The notes: a model not told the origin generated them from the letters alone. 64,000 nucleotides of DNA from Bradyrhizobium sp. AZCC 1721 (GCF_036924715.1 NZ_JAZHSB010000001.1:1045001-1109000); one strand, 5' to 3'. Positions 7,872 to 16,207 are shown, counted from the stretch's first letter. A program made the numbers and translations.

Positions 7872-9632
7872 ATGTCCCTGGTTTTAGAATATACCTCGAT
7901 GCTGCGACCGACCATCCGCAAGCGAATCCTCGGCATCGCTATCGGGCTGATCTTTCTGATGGTGATCATCTCGGCGCTGTCGACGGTGATGACGCGAAAA
8001 ATTGCTCATCAGCTCGATGAGCTGACGACCAAATATGTCGAAGCATATGGGCATCTGGCGCGAATGAACGTCCGCTCCCTGGAGCAGGCGGTGGTGGTTC
8101 GCCGGATGGTGTTCATCAAGATACAAACGCCGCCGGACGAGACCGCCTTTGCAGATCAGCAAACCATCTATGAGGCGAAAGGGCGGGAGATCGACCAGGA
8201 GGCGCAGGCCGCACGCGCCCTGATCATTGCAATCATTGATGATCCGACCACCGTCTCCGACGACGCCAAGCTCGGACGGATCGAAAATCGGATCGAGACC
8301 ATAACGAGCGACCTTCGCCGTTATCTGGACGAAGAGCATAAGCGGATCTGGCCGCAGCTCGATTCCGGCAACATGCCCGAGGTGCGGGCTAGCCTTGTTC
8401 GGACCGATGCGCTCCGCGACGAATTCAATCGCAAGATTGAGGAAATCCGGCACGACATGCTGGAGCAGGTCCGCAGCGATGCGGCCGTGACGATGCGGGA
8501 TCAGCAGCGCGCGATTGTCATCTCCGCGATCGTGACGATGCTTGCGGCCATCCTCGGACTGACGTTCGCGTTTTTTGTCAGCATCGGTATTACTCGCCCG
8601 GTGCGGCGGCTGCTGGACGGCACCCGCGCCGTCGAGGCCGGCCGGCTCGACGGATCGATCGACGTCACCACGCGCGACGAAATCGGCCAGCTCACGACCG
8701 CCTTCAACAACATGGTCGAGCAACTGCGCCACAAGGAGCACCTGCGCGAGACTTTCGGCCGCTACGTCGATCCGCGCGTGGTGGAAGGGTTGATCGACCA
8801 GCGATCGCTGACTGCCGGCGCCGGCGAGCGGCGGGTGATGACCGTGCTGTTCTGCGACATGCAGGGCTTTACCAGCCTCAGCGAGGGTATGACGCCCCAG
8901 GGCCTCGTCAAGGTGATGAACCACTACCTGTCGACGATGTCGGAGCCGATCCGCAGCCATCGTGGCATCATTGACAAGTATATCGGCGACGCGATCATGG
9001 CCTATTGGGGGCCTCCCTTTACCGAGCACAGCGAGCAGGCGCGCCTGGCCTGCCTCGCCGCCGTCGAGATGGCCGACCGCGGTACGGCGCTGCGCAGGGA
9101 GTTGCCCGAATTGCTCGGCATACGCACCGTGCCGAGCGACTGCGACGTTCGCATCGGGGTTGCCACCGGCGAAGTGCTGGTCGGCAGCATCGGCTCGGAA
9201 TTCATGATGAGCTACACGGTGATGGGGGACGCGGTTAATCTCGCTTCGCGACTGGAGAACGCCAACAAGGTCTATGGTAGCCATTCGCTGGTTTCGGAGG
9301 TTGCGATCACGGCGGCCGGCGATGCGGTCGAATCCCGCGAGATCGATCGGCTGGTGGTTGCTGGTCAGACCGTTCCCCAGGCAGTGTTCGATATCCTGGG
9401 GCGCAAGGGCGAGCTCACCGACAAGCAATTGGCGTTGCGGGAGCGATATGCCGAAGGTCTCGCCGCCTATCGGGAGCGCCGCTGGGACGATGCGCGCCTG
9501 GCCTTTCATGCGGCGCTCGAGGCGGTCCCCAGCGACGGACCGGCCACGGCGCTGGCCAAGCGTGTCGAGAATTTTCAGCTCAACCCGCCGGCCGCGGATT
9601 GGGATGGTGCGTGGCGGCTCGACCAAAAGTAA
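7872..9632 (+). CDS. Membrane adenylate cyclase with HAMP and class III catalytic domain
   Basis: Protein of 586 residues with this order: TM helix (about 20-40), periplasmic sensor of about 170 residues rich in charged helices, second TM helix (about 216-238), HAMP (ITRPVRRLLDGTRAVEAGRL...DEIGQLTTAFNNM), then a class III nucleotide cyclase domain (about 310-490). Metal-binding Asp residues are in FCDMQGFTSL and YIGDAIMAYWG. The Lys of IDKYIGD and the Thr of YTVMGDAVNLASRLE indicate ATP rather than GTP. A short TPR-like helical tail follows. It probably makes cAMP in response to a periplasmic cue. The start at 7872 is the first ATG; 7902 is an alternative. Confidence 0.9.
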   Translation: MSLVLEYTSMLRPTIRKRILGIAIGLIFLMVIISALSTVMTRKIAHQLDELTTKYVEAYGHLARMNVRSLEQAVVVRRMVFIKIQTPPDETAFADQQTIYEAKGREIDQEAQAARALIIAIIDDPTTVSDDAKLGRIENRIETITSDLRRYLDEEHKRIWPQLDSGNMPEVRASLVRTDALRDEFNRKIEEIRHDMLEQVRSDAAVTMRDQQRAIVISAIVTMLAAILGLTFAFFVSIGITRPVRRLLDGTRAVEAGRLDGSIDVTTRDEIGQLTTAFNNMVEQLRHKEHLRETFGRYVDPRVVEGLIDQRSLTAGAGERRVMTVLFCDMQGFTSLSEGMTPQGLVKVMNHYLSTMSEPIRSHRGIIDKYIGDAIMAYWGPPFTEHSEQARLACLAAVEMADRGTALRRELPELLGIRTVPSDCDVRIGVATGEVLVGSIGSEFMMSYTVMGDAVNLASRLENANKVYGSHSLVSEVAITAAGDAVESREIDRLVVAGQTVPQAVFDILGRKGELTDKQLALRERYAEGLAAYRERRWDDARLAFHAALEAVPSDGPATALAKRVENFQLNPPAADWDGAWRLDQK

Positions 9633-9720
9633 GAAGTCGGCGGCGCATCTACGCCGCCAGGAAATCTACCGTGATGTTCGTCAAGAGGTCGATCATGGGC
9701 GAGAGTGCGGCATCGTGCTC

Positions 9721-9768
9721 GCCGGTCAAGGCGACCGCTGCGCGGCGGCGATGCCGGCCTTGACCGGC
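9721..9768. repeat. 12-bp inverted repeat next to the IS110 element
   Basis: GCCGGTCAAGGC (9721-9732) is exactly complementary to GCCTTGACCGGC (9757-9768), with a GC-rich spacer of 24 bases. It lies just beyond the 3' side of the transposase gene. It may be the palindromic target or a subterminal element of the IS. Confidence 0.6.
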
Positions 9769-9806
9769 TGCGCTCGCTGCCGCGTTGGCTTGCCATGATC
9801 GAAGGC

Positions 9807-10757
9807 TCATGCCGCAGGCCTGGCTGCGTGTCTCCAATCTGATCGGTCACGGATCATGGCGTTGAGCGTCACCAGCATTTTGCGCATGACGGCGGTGAGC
9901 GCGACCTTGCCCAGGCGATGATTGTCATCGACCAGATGTCGGTAGAAGGCCTTCATGACCGGATTGTGCTGGATCGCGCTGCGGGCGCCGTTGAAGAGCA
10001 CTTTGCGCACGCTGGAGCGGCCATGACCAATGGACGCATGCCCGTGCTGCTTGCCGCTGTCGCGCGTGTGCGGGGCAAGGCCGCAAAGGGCCGCGATTTT
10101 CTTGCCTGACAGATGTCCGAGTTCCGGCAGGTCCGCGATCAATGTTTCCGCGATGGCGGGGCCGACACCGCAGAAGGTTTGCAGCCGCCGGCTGGTCTCG
10201 GCATGCGCGGAGCTTGCGATGCGTTCGGCGATGGCCTTGTCGACCGTAGCGAGTGAACGCTCAAGGGCGGCAATGACCGCCCGCAGGCTCTTGCGCACAA
10301 TGGCGCTGTCTGCCACGTCGCAGCGGCAGGTCTCGGCATGCAGCAGAGCCTGTAACTGCCGGCGCCGCGATGCGAGTTCACGTAAGACCTCATCGGCCTC
10401 TGGAACCGACTCGATGTCGCGGCGAGCGAGCTCCTCGGCGGCAAAGTCGGCCAACAATTTGGCGTCGATGCGGTCCGTCTTGGCCTTGATGCCACGCCGC
10501 CTGCGATAGGCGACGACTTCGTTCGGGTGCACCTGCTTGAAGGCGACCTTCGCGCGGCGGAGACACCGTCGCAGAAGCCGCTCATAGCCGCCCGTCGGCT
10601 CGAACGCGACCAGGCCGATCGAGCCGGCCCCGATCTGCATAAACCAAGCGTCAATCGCTCGCTCACTGTTCGCGATCCGCTTGACCCGACTGTCACCCGC
10701 GATCGCAATGTCGATCCACTCCTTGGCAACGTCCACCCCGATCACCATCTTGTCCAT
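9807..10757 (-). CDS. IS110-family transposase (DEDD type)
   Basis: Protein of 316 residues, full length for the family. The start at 10757 has GGAG nine bases upstream. The N-terminal RuvC-like DEDD domain shows VIGVDVAKEWID (first Asp), AFEPTGGYE (Glu) and KAKTDRIDAKLLA (paired Asp). The C-terminal transposase_20 domain has LQTFCGVGPAIAETLIADLPELG and the conserved Ser region ASIGHGRSSVRKVLF. No frameshift is seen, so it may be active. IS110 enzymes recombine through a structured bridge RNA encoded in a non-coding end. Confidence 0.93.
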   Translation of the reverse strand: MDKMVIGVDVAKEWIDIAIAGDSRVKRIANSERAIDAWFMQIGAGSIGLVAFEPTGGYERLLRRCLRRAKVAFKQVHPNEVVAYRRRRGIKAKTDRIDAKLLADFAAEELARRDIESVPEADEVLRELASRRRQLQALLHAETCRCDVADSAIVRKSLRAVIAALERSLATVDKAIAERIASSAHAETSRRLQTFCGVGPAIAETLIADLPELGHLSGKKIAALCGLAPHTRDSGKQHGHASIGHGRSSVRKVLFNGARSAIQHNPVMKAFYRHLVDDNHRLGKVALTAVMRKMLVTLNAMIRDRSDWRHAARPAA

Positions 10758-10948
10758 GTGGCTGTTCTCCGACAGAATATGCATCTGGTCGGCACGCCGG
10801 ATTGCAATGCGGGCTCAGGCCCTCTCTACCGTGCGCGTGTCAGACCGTAACGCCGGCGGTCCTAAGATTCCCACGGTCTTGCAGGACCTGACCAGTACTC
10901 GAGGGGCCGCCGGCGCCCCATCCAACAGGATGGCGACGCCATCATGCA
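10758..10948 (-). ncRNA. Candidate IS110 bridge-RNA region
   Basis: The non-coding stretch upstream of the transposase is where IS110-group elements encode their bridge RNA. It is about 190 bases long and contains a perfect small palindrome, GATGGCGACGCCATC at 10929-10943. The two internal loops that guide target and donor cannot be drawn by eye, so this is a position-based proposal. Confidence 0.25.
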
Positions 10949-11758
10949 ATCCAGTACGACGTTGCAAAATTCCTGCGGTGCGTGTTCGAACATCCAGTGG
11001 CGCGTGCCGGGGATCACCGCCGTCCGCGCGCCCGGAATATGTTCGGCCAGCACGCGCCAGATTACCGCCAGCGCGCCCCTGGTGTCGCCGCCGCCGATCA
11101 GCAGCATCGGTGTCCTGATCGCCTCCGCTTCGCTCTTCAGGAATGGTTTGCGGTTTTCGCCGACTTGACCGAGCAGCGTATGGATATTGTCGCGCAATTG
11201 CTGCCGCGCCACCGCCGGCCATCGCGCCCATGCGCCTTCGCCGTCGATGCCATCGACGAACAGCGCCAGCGCGCCGTCGATGTCACCGTTTCGCACCATC
11301 TCGGCCGCGACCGGAATGCGCGGGCCCAGCGGCACGGGGCCAGGAGGTGGACTGCTCGGCTGCAGCGACGGCTCGAGATCGCCGCCCGGTTCGGCAAGGA
11401 CGGCTTTGCGCAATAAATCAGCCCGCGCCTGCGCCACCCGGAATCCGATATGGCCGCCGCGCGAATGGCCGATCAGATCGACCGGCCCGGCATTCAGTTT
11501 TTCGATGAAGCCGATGACGTCGGCGACGTGCTGCGCCATCAGATAGTCGTTGCCGATGCCGTCCCAATGCTCCGGAAAGAATCGCCGCAGGCTCAGCGAA
11601 ATCACGCGGTGGCGTTTGGACAGCGGCCCCAGCACTGCGTTCCAGGTGCGGAAATCGCCGAGCGTACCGTGCACGAGAACCAGCGGCGGGCTGTTGGTAG
11701 CGCCTTGGCCTACATCGAGATAGGCCATGTCGTAGCCGTTGATGTTCAAGGTCTGCAT
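10862..11758 (-). CDS. Alpha/beta hydrolase, second tandem copy, altered C-terminus
   Basis: Predicted protein of 298 residues. The start at 11758 follows GGGGAGGATTG. Alpha/beta-hydrolase motifs: oxyanion HGTLGDFRTW (about 33-42), nucleophile elbow GHSRGGH with the Ser near 100, and a C-terminal His in TRHWMFEHAP. After NVVLD the sequence departs from its twin, whose family ends only a few residues later, and reads about 25 unusual residues (MASPSCWMG... to PWES). This is best explained by IS110 sequence replacing the natural 3' end, leaving the catalytic triad intact. It lies 5 bases from the corrected stop of copy one, so the two form an operon. Substrate unknown. Confidence 0.8.
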   Translation of the reverse strand: MQTLNINGYDMAYLDVGQGATNSPPLVLVHGTLGDFRTWNAVLGPLSKRHRVISLSLRRFFPEHWDGIGNDYLMAQHVADVIGFIEKLNAGPVDLIGHSRGGHIGFRVAQARADLLRKAVLAEPGGDLEPSLQPSSPPPGPVPLGPRIPVAAEMVRNGDIDGALALFVDGIDGEGAWARWPAVARQQLRDNIHTLLGQVGENRKPFLKSEAEAIRTPMLLIGGGDTRGALAVIWRVLAEHIPGARTAVIPGTRHWMFEHAPQEFCNVVLDCMMASPSCWMGRRRPLEYWSGPARPWES

Positions 11759-11763
11759 CGCGA

Positions 11764-12587
11764 TCAATCCTCCCCGAGATACGACAGCACGATTTCGCAA
11801 TATTTCTGCGGCGCCTGTTCGAACATCGGATGCGTGGCCCCGGGATAATCTCGACGCGCGATCCCCTGACGTTGGCGGCCAAGGCATTGAGCACCTTTGG
11901 CAGCGTACCCTTGGTGTTGGCGCCGCCGATGAACAGCGTCGGCGTCGTGATCGCTTCTGCATCCGCCTTGGAGAAGGGCGGCCGGTGGTCGCGCATCTGC
12001 CCGATCAGCGTCGTCGCGTTGTCGCGCAGCAATTGCTTCGGCGTCGCCGGCAGGCGCTTCCAGGCGCCGCGACCTTCCAGCGCATCCATGAAAATCTGCA
12101 GGCCGCCGTCGATGTCGCCCTTGGCGATCACGCTGGCGGAAGCCGCGATCATTCCGGCCAGCGGCGAGGGACCGGGCATGTAAGCCGGATCGAGCGTGGC
12201 ATCGAGTTCGCCGCCGGGCTCGGCCAGGATCAGCTTGCGCAGCAGATCAGGCCGGCGCTGCGCGACTCGGAAGCAGATGTGCCCGCCGCGGGAATGGCCC
12301 ATCAGGTCGACTGGCCTTGTGTCCAGCTTTTCGATGAAGCCGATCACGTCCTCGACATGCTGGGCGATCGAATAGGTATCGCCGACGCCGTCCCAATGCT
12401 CCGGGAAGAAATGCCGCAGCGACGGCGCGATCACCCGATGCTTGCGCGTAAGCAGTCCCAGCACCGACGACCAGATCCGAAAATCGCACAGCGAGCCATG
12501 CACGCACACCAGCGGCGGGCCATTGCCGGCGCCGTAGCCGACGTCGAGATAGGCCATGTCATAGCCGTTGACGTGAAAGGTTTGCAT
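11764..12587 (-). pseudogene. Alpha/beta hydrolase, first tandem copy, frameshifted
   Basis: The frame from 12587 encodes a complete hydrolase core (VCVHGSLCDFRIW, GHSRGGHICFRVAQ, FIGGANTKGTLP) that closely parallels the next gene. After VEIIPG it turns into an Arg-rich nonsense tail. In the -1 alternative frame the expected end appears, ATHPMFEQAPQKYCEIVL then SYLGED and a stop at 11764. One missing base in the C/G run at 11838-11841 explains this. With it restored the protein would be 274 residues. It may be a true pseudogene or a homopolymer sequencing error. As it stands the catalytic His is lost. Confidence 0.8.
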
Positions 12588-12776
12588 ACGAAGCTCGCGG
12601 AATTGGAAGCAGGCGAGGGCCCATTGAACGGCGTCGGTGGGAGCCCCAGATCAGCGGAAGTTGTTCATGCCGTCAAGTTCCCCCGGGATTCGGGTGGATA
12701 GCAATAATCTCCAAGCCTAGATTTGAACCTGAGAGGAAAGCTGGGTGGCACTGAACAGGAGAATATGGAGCCAGTC

Positions 12777-13319
12777 ATGACCGGGCACCATTTTACGATA
12801 TTCGACACCGCGATCGGCCGCTGCGGCATCGTCTGGGGCGAGCGCGGCATTACCTCGGTGCAATTGCCGATGGGCGACGAGAAGAAGACCCGCACCCGCC
12901 TGCAGCAGCGCCATGGCGACCTGATCGAGACGCCGCCGCCGGCAAAGGTGCAGGCCGCGATCGACGGCATCGTCGAACTGCTCGAAGGCAAGCCGAACGA
13001 TCTCGCCGACGTCGTGCTCGATCTCGATGGCGTCCCCGAATTCAACCGCGGTGTCTATGACATCGCGCGTACGATACCGCCGGGCAAGACCATGACCTAT
13101 GGCGATATCGCCAAGAAGCTGGGCGGCGTGGAGCTGTCGCGCGACGTCGGTCAGGCGCTCGGGCGCAACCCCTGTCCGATCGTGGTGCCGTGTCATCGCG
13201 TGCTGGCGGCGGGCAACAAGCCCGGCGGCTTCTCCGCCAATGGCGGGGTGGTGACGAAGCTGAAGATGCTGGCGATCGAAGGCGCGGCGGTGAACCACAC
13301 GCCGAGCCTGTTCGATTAG
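12777..13319 (+). CDS. ogt: Methylated-DNA-protein-cysteine methyltransferase
   Basis: Suicide DNA-repair enzyme of 180 residues that removes alkyl groups from O6-alkylguanine. The start at 12777 has GGAG six bases upstream; the ATG at 12765 is also possible. The active-site motif is PCHRV with acceptor Cys139. The helix-turn-helix and Arg-finger region reads TYGDIAKKLGG...SRDVGQALGRNP, and the C-terminal GGFSANGG follows. Its length matches Ogt-type stand-alone enzymes. It has no Ada domain. It stands alone with a hairpin directly after its stop. Confidence 0.92.
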   Translation: MTGHHFTIFDTAIGRCGIVWGERGITSVQLPMGDEKKTRTRLQQRHGDLIETPPPAKVQAAIDGIVELLEGKPNDLADVVLDLDGVPEFNRGVYDIARTIPPGKTMTYGDIAKKLGGVELSRDVGQALGRNPCPIVVPCHRVLAAGNKPGGFSANGGVVTKLKMLAIEGAAVNHTPSLFD

Positions 13320-13321
13320 AT

Positions 13322-13350
13322 CTTCGGTTCTGACTGAATCAGAACCGAAG
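13322..13350 (+). terminator. Stem-loop terminator after ogt
   Basis: A 12-bp perfect stem (CTTCGGTTCTGA/TCAGAACCGAAG, loop CTGAA) begins three bases after the stop codon. The following sequence has only a modest T-run (TTGTTTT), so termination may be partial. Confidence 0.65.
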
Positions 13351-13363
13351 CTCCAGGCTCTTG

Positions 13364-13438
13364 TTTTGACGCGTTTTCTTCGCGCGAACCGGTACCCACC
13401 CCGGATCACGTCCGGGGCGGGCTTCGCTCGAAAACGCT
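13364..13438 (-). repeat. Dispersed palindromic repeat, copy B
   Basis: Read on the minus strand it is AGCGTTTTCGAGCGAAGCC, a CCCCGGACGTGATCCGGGG hairpin, and ACCGGTTCGCGCGAAGAAAACGCGTC. It matches copy A at 706-778 with few differences, in opposite orientation and 12.6 kb away. Confidence 0.8.
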
Positions 13439-13444
13439 ATGCGT

Positions 13445-14248
13445 TCACCGGCCCTTGAAATTGGGCGGCCGCTTCTCGTTGAAGGCCAGCACGCCCTCGC
13501 GGCGATCTTCCGTCGGCACCATGCGGTTATAGGCCTCGATCTCGAGCGCGAGGCCGTCCCGCAGGGATAGTTGCAGGCCGCGATGGATCGAGAGCTTTGC
13601 CTGCCGGACGGACATCGGTGCGTTGCGGGCTATCCGCGAGGCGGTCGCCAGCGCCGCCGGCAATAGTTCGGACAGCGGAAAGACTTCGTTCACAAAACCC
13701 CAGTCACGTGCTTCCGCTGAAGTAAACGGCTTGCCGGTCAGGATCAGCTCCTTGGCGCGGCGCTCGCCGACGGCGCGCGGCAAGGTTTGCGTGCCGCCGC
13801 CACCCGGCATGATGCCGAGTGTCACCTCGGTCAGCGCGAAGCGCGCGCTCTCGGCGGCGTAGAGGAAATCGCAACAGCCTGCGATCTCGCAGCCGCCGCC
13901 ATAGGCCGCGCCGTTGACGGCGCCGATGATCGGGACGGGGCAGTCGATCAGCGCCCGCACCATGCGCTCGAAAATGACGTGCTGGCGCGTCCACGCCTCA
14001 TCCGTCATGCCATGCCGCTCCTTCAAATCGCCGCCGGCGCAGAACGCCTTGTCACCGGCGCCGGTCAGCACGATGCAGCGCAGGCTCATGGAATCGAGCG
14101 CGACGTCTTCGAAATAGCGCACGAGATCGCGGCCCATCTGGGTATTGAGCGCGTTCGAAGCGTTCGGCCGATTGAGCCGGACGATGGTCACGTGCTCGTC
14201 GACAGTTTCGACCCAAAGCGTCTCGAAATCGGACGGGTTCGAGCTCAT
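13445..14248 (-). CDS. Enoyl-CoA hydratase/isomerase family protein
   Basis: Crotonase-fold protein of 267 residues. The start at 14248 is used because it overlaps the upstream stop by ATGA and has GAGG upstream. Oxyanion-hole residues are in FCAGGDLKERHG and GAVNGAAYGGGCEIAG. Both catalytic Glu positions of classical hydratases are kept (GGGCEIAG and TEVTLGIMPGGGGTQ). It probably hydrates an enoyl-CoA in fatty or aromatic acid breakdown. The four-base overlap with the MBL gene indicates coupled translation. Confidence 0.88.
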   Translation of the reverse strand: MSSNPSDFETLWVETVDEHVTIVRLNRPNASNALNTQMGRDLVRYFEDVALDSMSLRCIVLTGAGDKAFCAGGDLKERHGMTDEAWTRQHVIFERMVRALIDCPVPIIGAVNGAAYGGGCEIAGCCDFLYAAESARFALTEVTLGIMPGGGGTQTLPRAVGERRAKELILTGKPFTSAEARDWGFVNEVFPLSELLPAALATASRIARNAPMSVRQAKLSIHRGLQLSLRDGLALEIEAYNRMVPTEDRREGVLAFNEKRPPNFKGR

Positions 14249-15114
14249 ATCGCCTCGCAGATAAATCCGTTGCCCGCGCGCCGGATCTTCCCAACCGAAG
14301 GCGACGGGAAATGCGCGGTGCAGCACAGCGTATCGGTGTCGCAGTAGCGTTCCAGGAAACCGCGCCGCGTCGCCGCCGCCTGCGCCGGATCGACGTCAAA
14401 CTTCACGGATAGTTCCGGATAGCGCGTCTGCAGCGGCGAGTGCATCAGGTCGCCCGAAAATACGGCGTCATCCTTGGCCCGACCGAAGGTGAAGGCGACA
14501 TGGCCGGGCGTATGGCCCGGCGTCGGCAGGATGCGGGTGTGATCGCCGATGGCGTAGTCGCTGCGGACGATTTCGGCCTGTTTGGCCTCGACGACCGGTA
14601 GCACGCTGTCGCCAAATGGCGGCACCGGCGTCTTCGCGTGCGTCTCGGTCCAGTAGTCGAATTCGGTCTTGTCGAACACGTAACGCGCTTTCGGGAAGGT
14701 CGGCACCCAGCGGCCATTATCGAGCCGCGTGTTCCAGCCGACATGATCGGCATGCAGATGCGTGCACATGACGTAGTCGATGTCTTCGATGGAAATCCCG
14801 GCGGCGGCCAATGCGCGCGCATAGGTGTCGTCCGTCTTCATGTTCCATTTCGGCCGCTGCGGCCGCGGCTTGTCGTTGCCGATGCAGCTATCGATCAGGA
14901 TGGTGTGGTGCGGCGTCTTCACGACGTAAGACTGGAAGCAGAGGATCAGCACGTCGTCATGGTCGAGCGCGCCGGACTTTTGCATCCACGGTCGGTTCTC
15001 GGCCAAGACCTCCGGGGTCAGCCCCGGCAGCATCTCCAAAGCCGGCAGGAAGGTGGTTTCCTGCTCGATGATGCGGTGGATGGTGAGGTCGCCGACGGCA
15101 AATTTCAGGCTCAT
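14245..15114 (-). CDS. MBL-fold metallo-hydrolase, paralog 1
   Basis: Protein of 289 residues, start at 15114 with AGGAAA upstream. The metallo-beta-lactamase signature THLHADHVGWN (HxHxDH) gives a two-zinc site, with further ligands in PTPGHTPGHV and FSGDLMHSP. It resembles lactonase- or aryl-hydrolase-like members. The product at 17282-18130 shares the same motif order, including LPGLTPE/LPWLIPQ, IDSCIGNDK/VDTGLGNDK and ARYVFDKTE/ARYVFGRGE. Overlaps of four bases at both ends place it in an operon with a small secreted protein and an enoyl-CoA hydratase. Substrate unknown. Confidence 0.88.
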   Translation of the reverse strand: MSLKFAVGDLTIHRIIEQETTFLPALEMLPGLTPEVLAENRPWMQKSGALDHDDVLILCFQSYVVKTPHHTILIDSCIGNDKPRPQRPKWNMKTDDTYARALAAAGISIEDIDYVMCTHLHADHVGWNTRLDNGRWVPTFPKARYVFDKTEFDYWTETHAKTPVPPFGDSVLPVVEAKQAEIVRSDYAIGDHTRILPTPGHTPGHVAFTFGRAKDDAVFSGDLMHSPLQTRYPELSVKFDVDPAQAAATRRGFLERYCDTDTLCCTAHFPSPSVGKIRRAGNGFICEAI

Positions 15115-15416
15115 GGTTTTCCTGCTGAATTGTCGCGCGTTGTTGTCCCGGACGTAAGGAATAATGAAGTTGGCAGGTCGCCGAAAAAACCGATCGCCCG
15201 AAAACGCGGCGTGACTGATTGCTCGATCCATTCGACCGAAACGATCTGCCGGCCGCCAGCAGTCAGCCAACCGTCGCCAATCGCGTCTGGGCTGCCGCCG
15301 GCGAGATTGCGCTGGCCGGTGGAGAATTCCTGTAGCTGGGCGGATGCGCCAGATGCGGCGAGCGCGAAAACGGCAGCGAAGCCGAGGTGCCGCAATTTTT
15401 TGCCAACCTCGCGCAT
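15111..15416 (-). CDS. Small secreted hypothetical protein
   Basis: Predicted protein of 101 residues with GGAG eight bases before the ATG. Residues 1-26 form a good signal peptide (GFAAVFALAASGASA). The mature part is short and without known motifs; its C-terminus is low-complexity. The stop overlaps the start of the MBL gene by four bases, which supports it being real. The last 20 residues run through a region resembling repeat sequence (GTTGTCCCGGACG), so the C-terminus may have been altered by a repeat. Confidence 0.55.
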   Translation of the reverse strand: MREVGKKLRHLGFAAVFALAASGASAQLQEFSTGQRNLAGGSPDAIGDGWLTAGGRQIVSVEWIEQSVTPRFRAIGFFGDLPTSLFLTSGTTTRDNSAGKP

Positions 15417-15438
15417 GCTACCGTCTCCGTTGTTTGGG

Positions 15439-16053
15439 TTACGCCGGCGGCGGCGCCGAGATTTTCACCGACGGCCGCTCCATCATCTTCTGATGGAAGG
15501 CATCGAGCTTTGGATAGGCCTTGCGCCAGCCGCAATCGGCAAAGCGGAAGTCGGCATAGCCGAGCACGCAAACCAGGCCGATCTGCGCAATGTTGAACGG
15601 ACCGGACAGCACGTCGGGCTTGTTCTCGAACCGCGCCATGCCGGCCCACGCGCGATTCCAATGGTCGTCATGCCAGGCGTCCCAGCGCAGCCCTTCCGGC
15701 CGCACCATTTTTTCGTACCGGCACAGCAGCATGGAATCGAGCATGCCCTGCAGCAGGGAATGGTCGCTCTTCACCTTCCATCGCTCAGGCCCGGATGCGG
15801 GGATCAACTTTCCGCCGCCGGCGAGCTCGTCGAGATATTCGACGATGACGTAGGAATCGAGAATGACGTCGCCATTGTCGAGGATCAGCACCGGCAGCTT
15901 TTTCAGCGGCGTGATCTTCGAATATTCTTCATTGGGTTGACCCGGAGCAACCGTCGCCGGAGTGAATTCGATTCGGTCGATCAGACCGGTTTCGATCGCG
16001 ACGATGCGGACTTTTCGGGCGAACGGCGAGGCGGGAGAGAAGGTGAGTTTCAT
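15439..16053 (-). CDS. Glutathione S-transferase
   Basis: Protein of 204 residues. The start at 16053 has GAGG five bases upstream; the longer frame upstream crosses a repeat. The N-terminal thioredoxin-like domain shows SPFARKVRI, the cis-Pro in LKKLPVL and the glutathione-binding DSYVIVEYLDE. The C-terminal helical domain follows from about residue 88. It probably conjugates or reduces a small electrophile. Its neighbours (FAH hydrolase, MBL hydrolases, enoyl-CoA hydratase) suggest a breakdown or detoxification block. Confidence 0.88.
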   Translation of the reverse strand: MKLTFSPASPFARKVRIVAIETGLIDRIEFTPATVAPGQPNEEYSKITPLKKLPVLILDNGDVILDSYVIVEYLDELAGGGKLIPASGPERWKVKSDHSLLQGMLDSMLLCRYEKMVRPEGLRWDAWHDDHWNRAWAGMARFENKPDVLSGPFNIAQIGLVCVLGYADFRFADCGWRKAYPKLDAFHQKMMERPSVKISAPPPA

Positions 16054-16103
16054 GCTGTCCTCGAGGGCTTCTTCTTGTTTTGTCCGGCGATGACGACCAC
16101 TCG

Positions 16104-16207
16104 ATGTCATCATCCGCGAAGGCGGATGATCCAGTACCCCGCGGCGGTTCGGTTTTCTCACCCACGCCGCGGCGTACTGGATACCCCGCATTCGCGGGGT
16201 ATGACAT
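16104..16207. repeat. Composite palindromic repeat
   Basis: Outer arms ATGTCAT and ATGACAT enclose nested inverted arms (GATCCAGTACCCCGCGGCG against CGCCGCGGCGTACTGGAT) and two small hairpins, CATCCGCGAAGGCGGATG and ACCCCGCATTCGCGGGGT. It fills most of the gap between the FAH and GST genes. Confidence 0.75.

Larger units (their letters stand above)
9800..10948 (-). mobile_element. IS110-family insertion sequence (approximate ends)
   Basis: The transposase gene 9807-10757 plus about 190 bases of upstream non-coding sequence, as expected for IS110 elements, which lack terminal inverted repeats. The distal end is placed near 10948 because homology of the neighbouring hydrolase to its tandem twin stops there. 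The proximal end near 9800 is only a guess from the transposase stop. Confidence 0.6.

Noticed and set aside
7884..9626. A 580-codon open frame opposite the adenylate cyclase
   Set aside because: The cyclase frame has complete TM, HAMP and catalytic motifs; the reverse frame has none.
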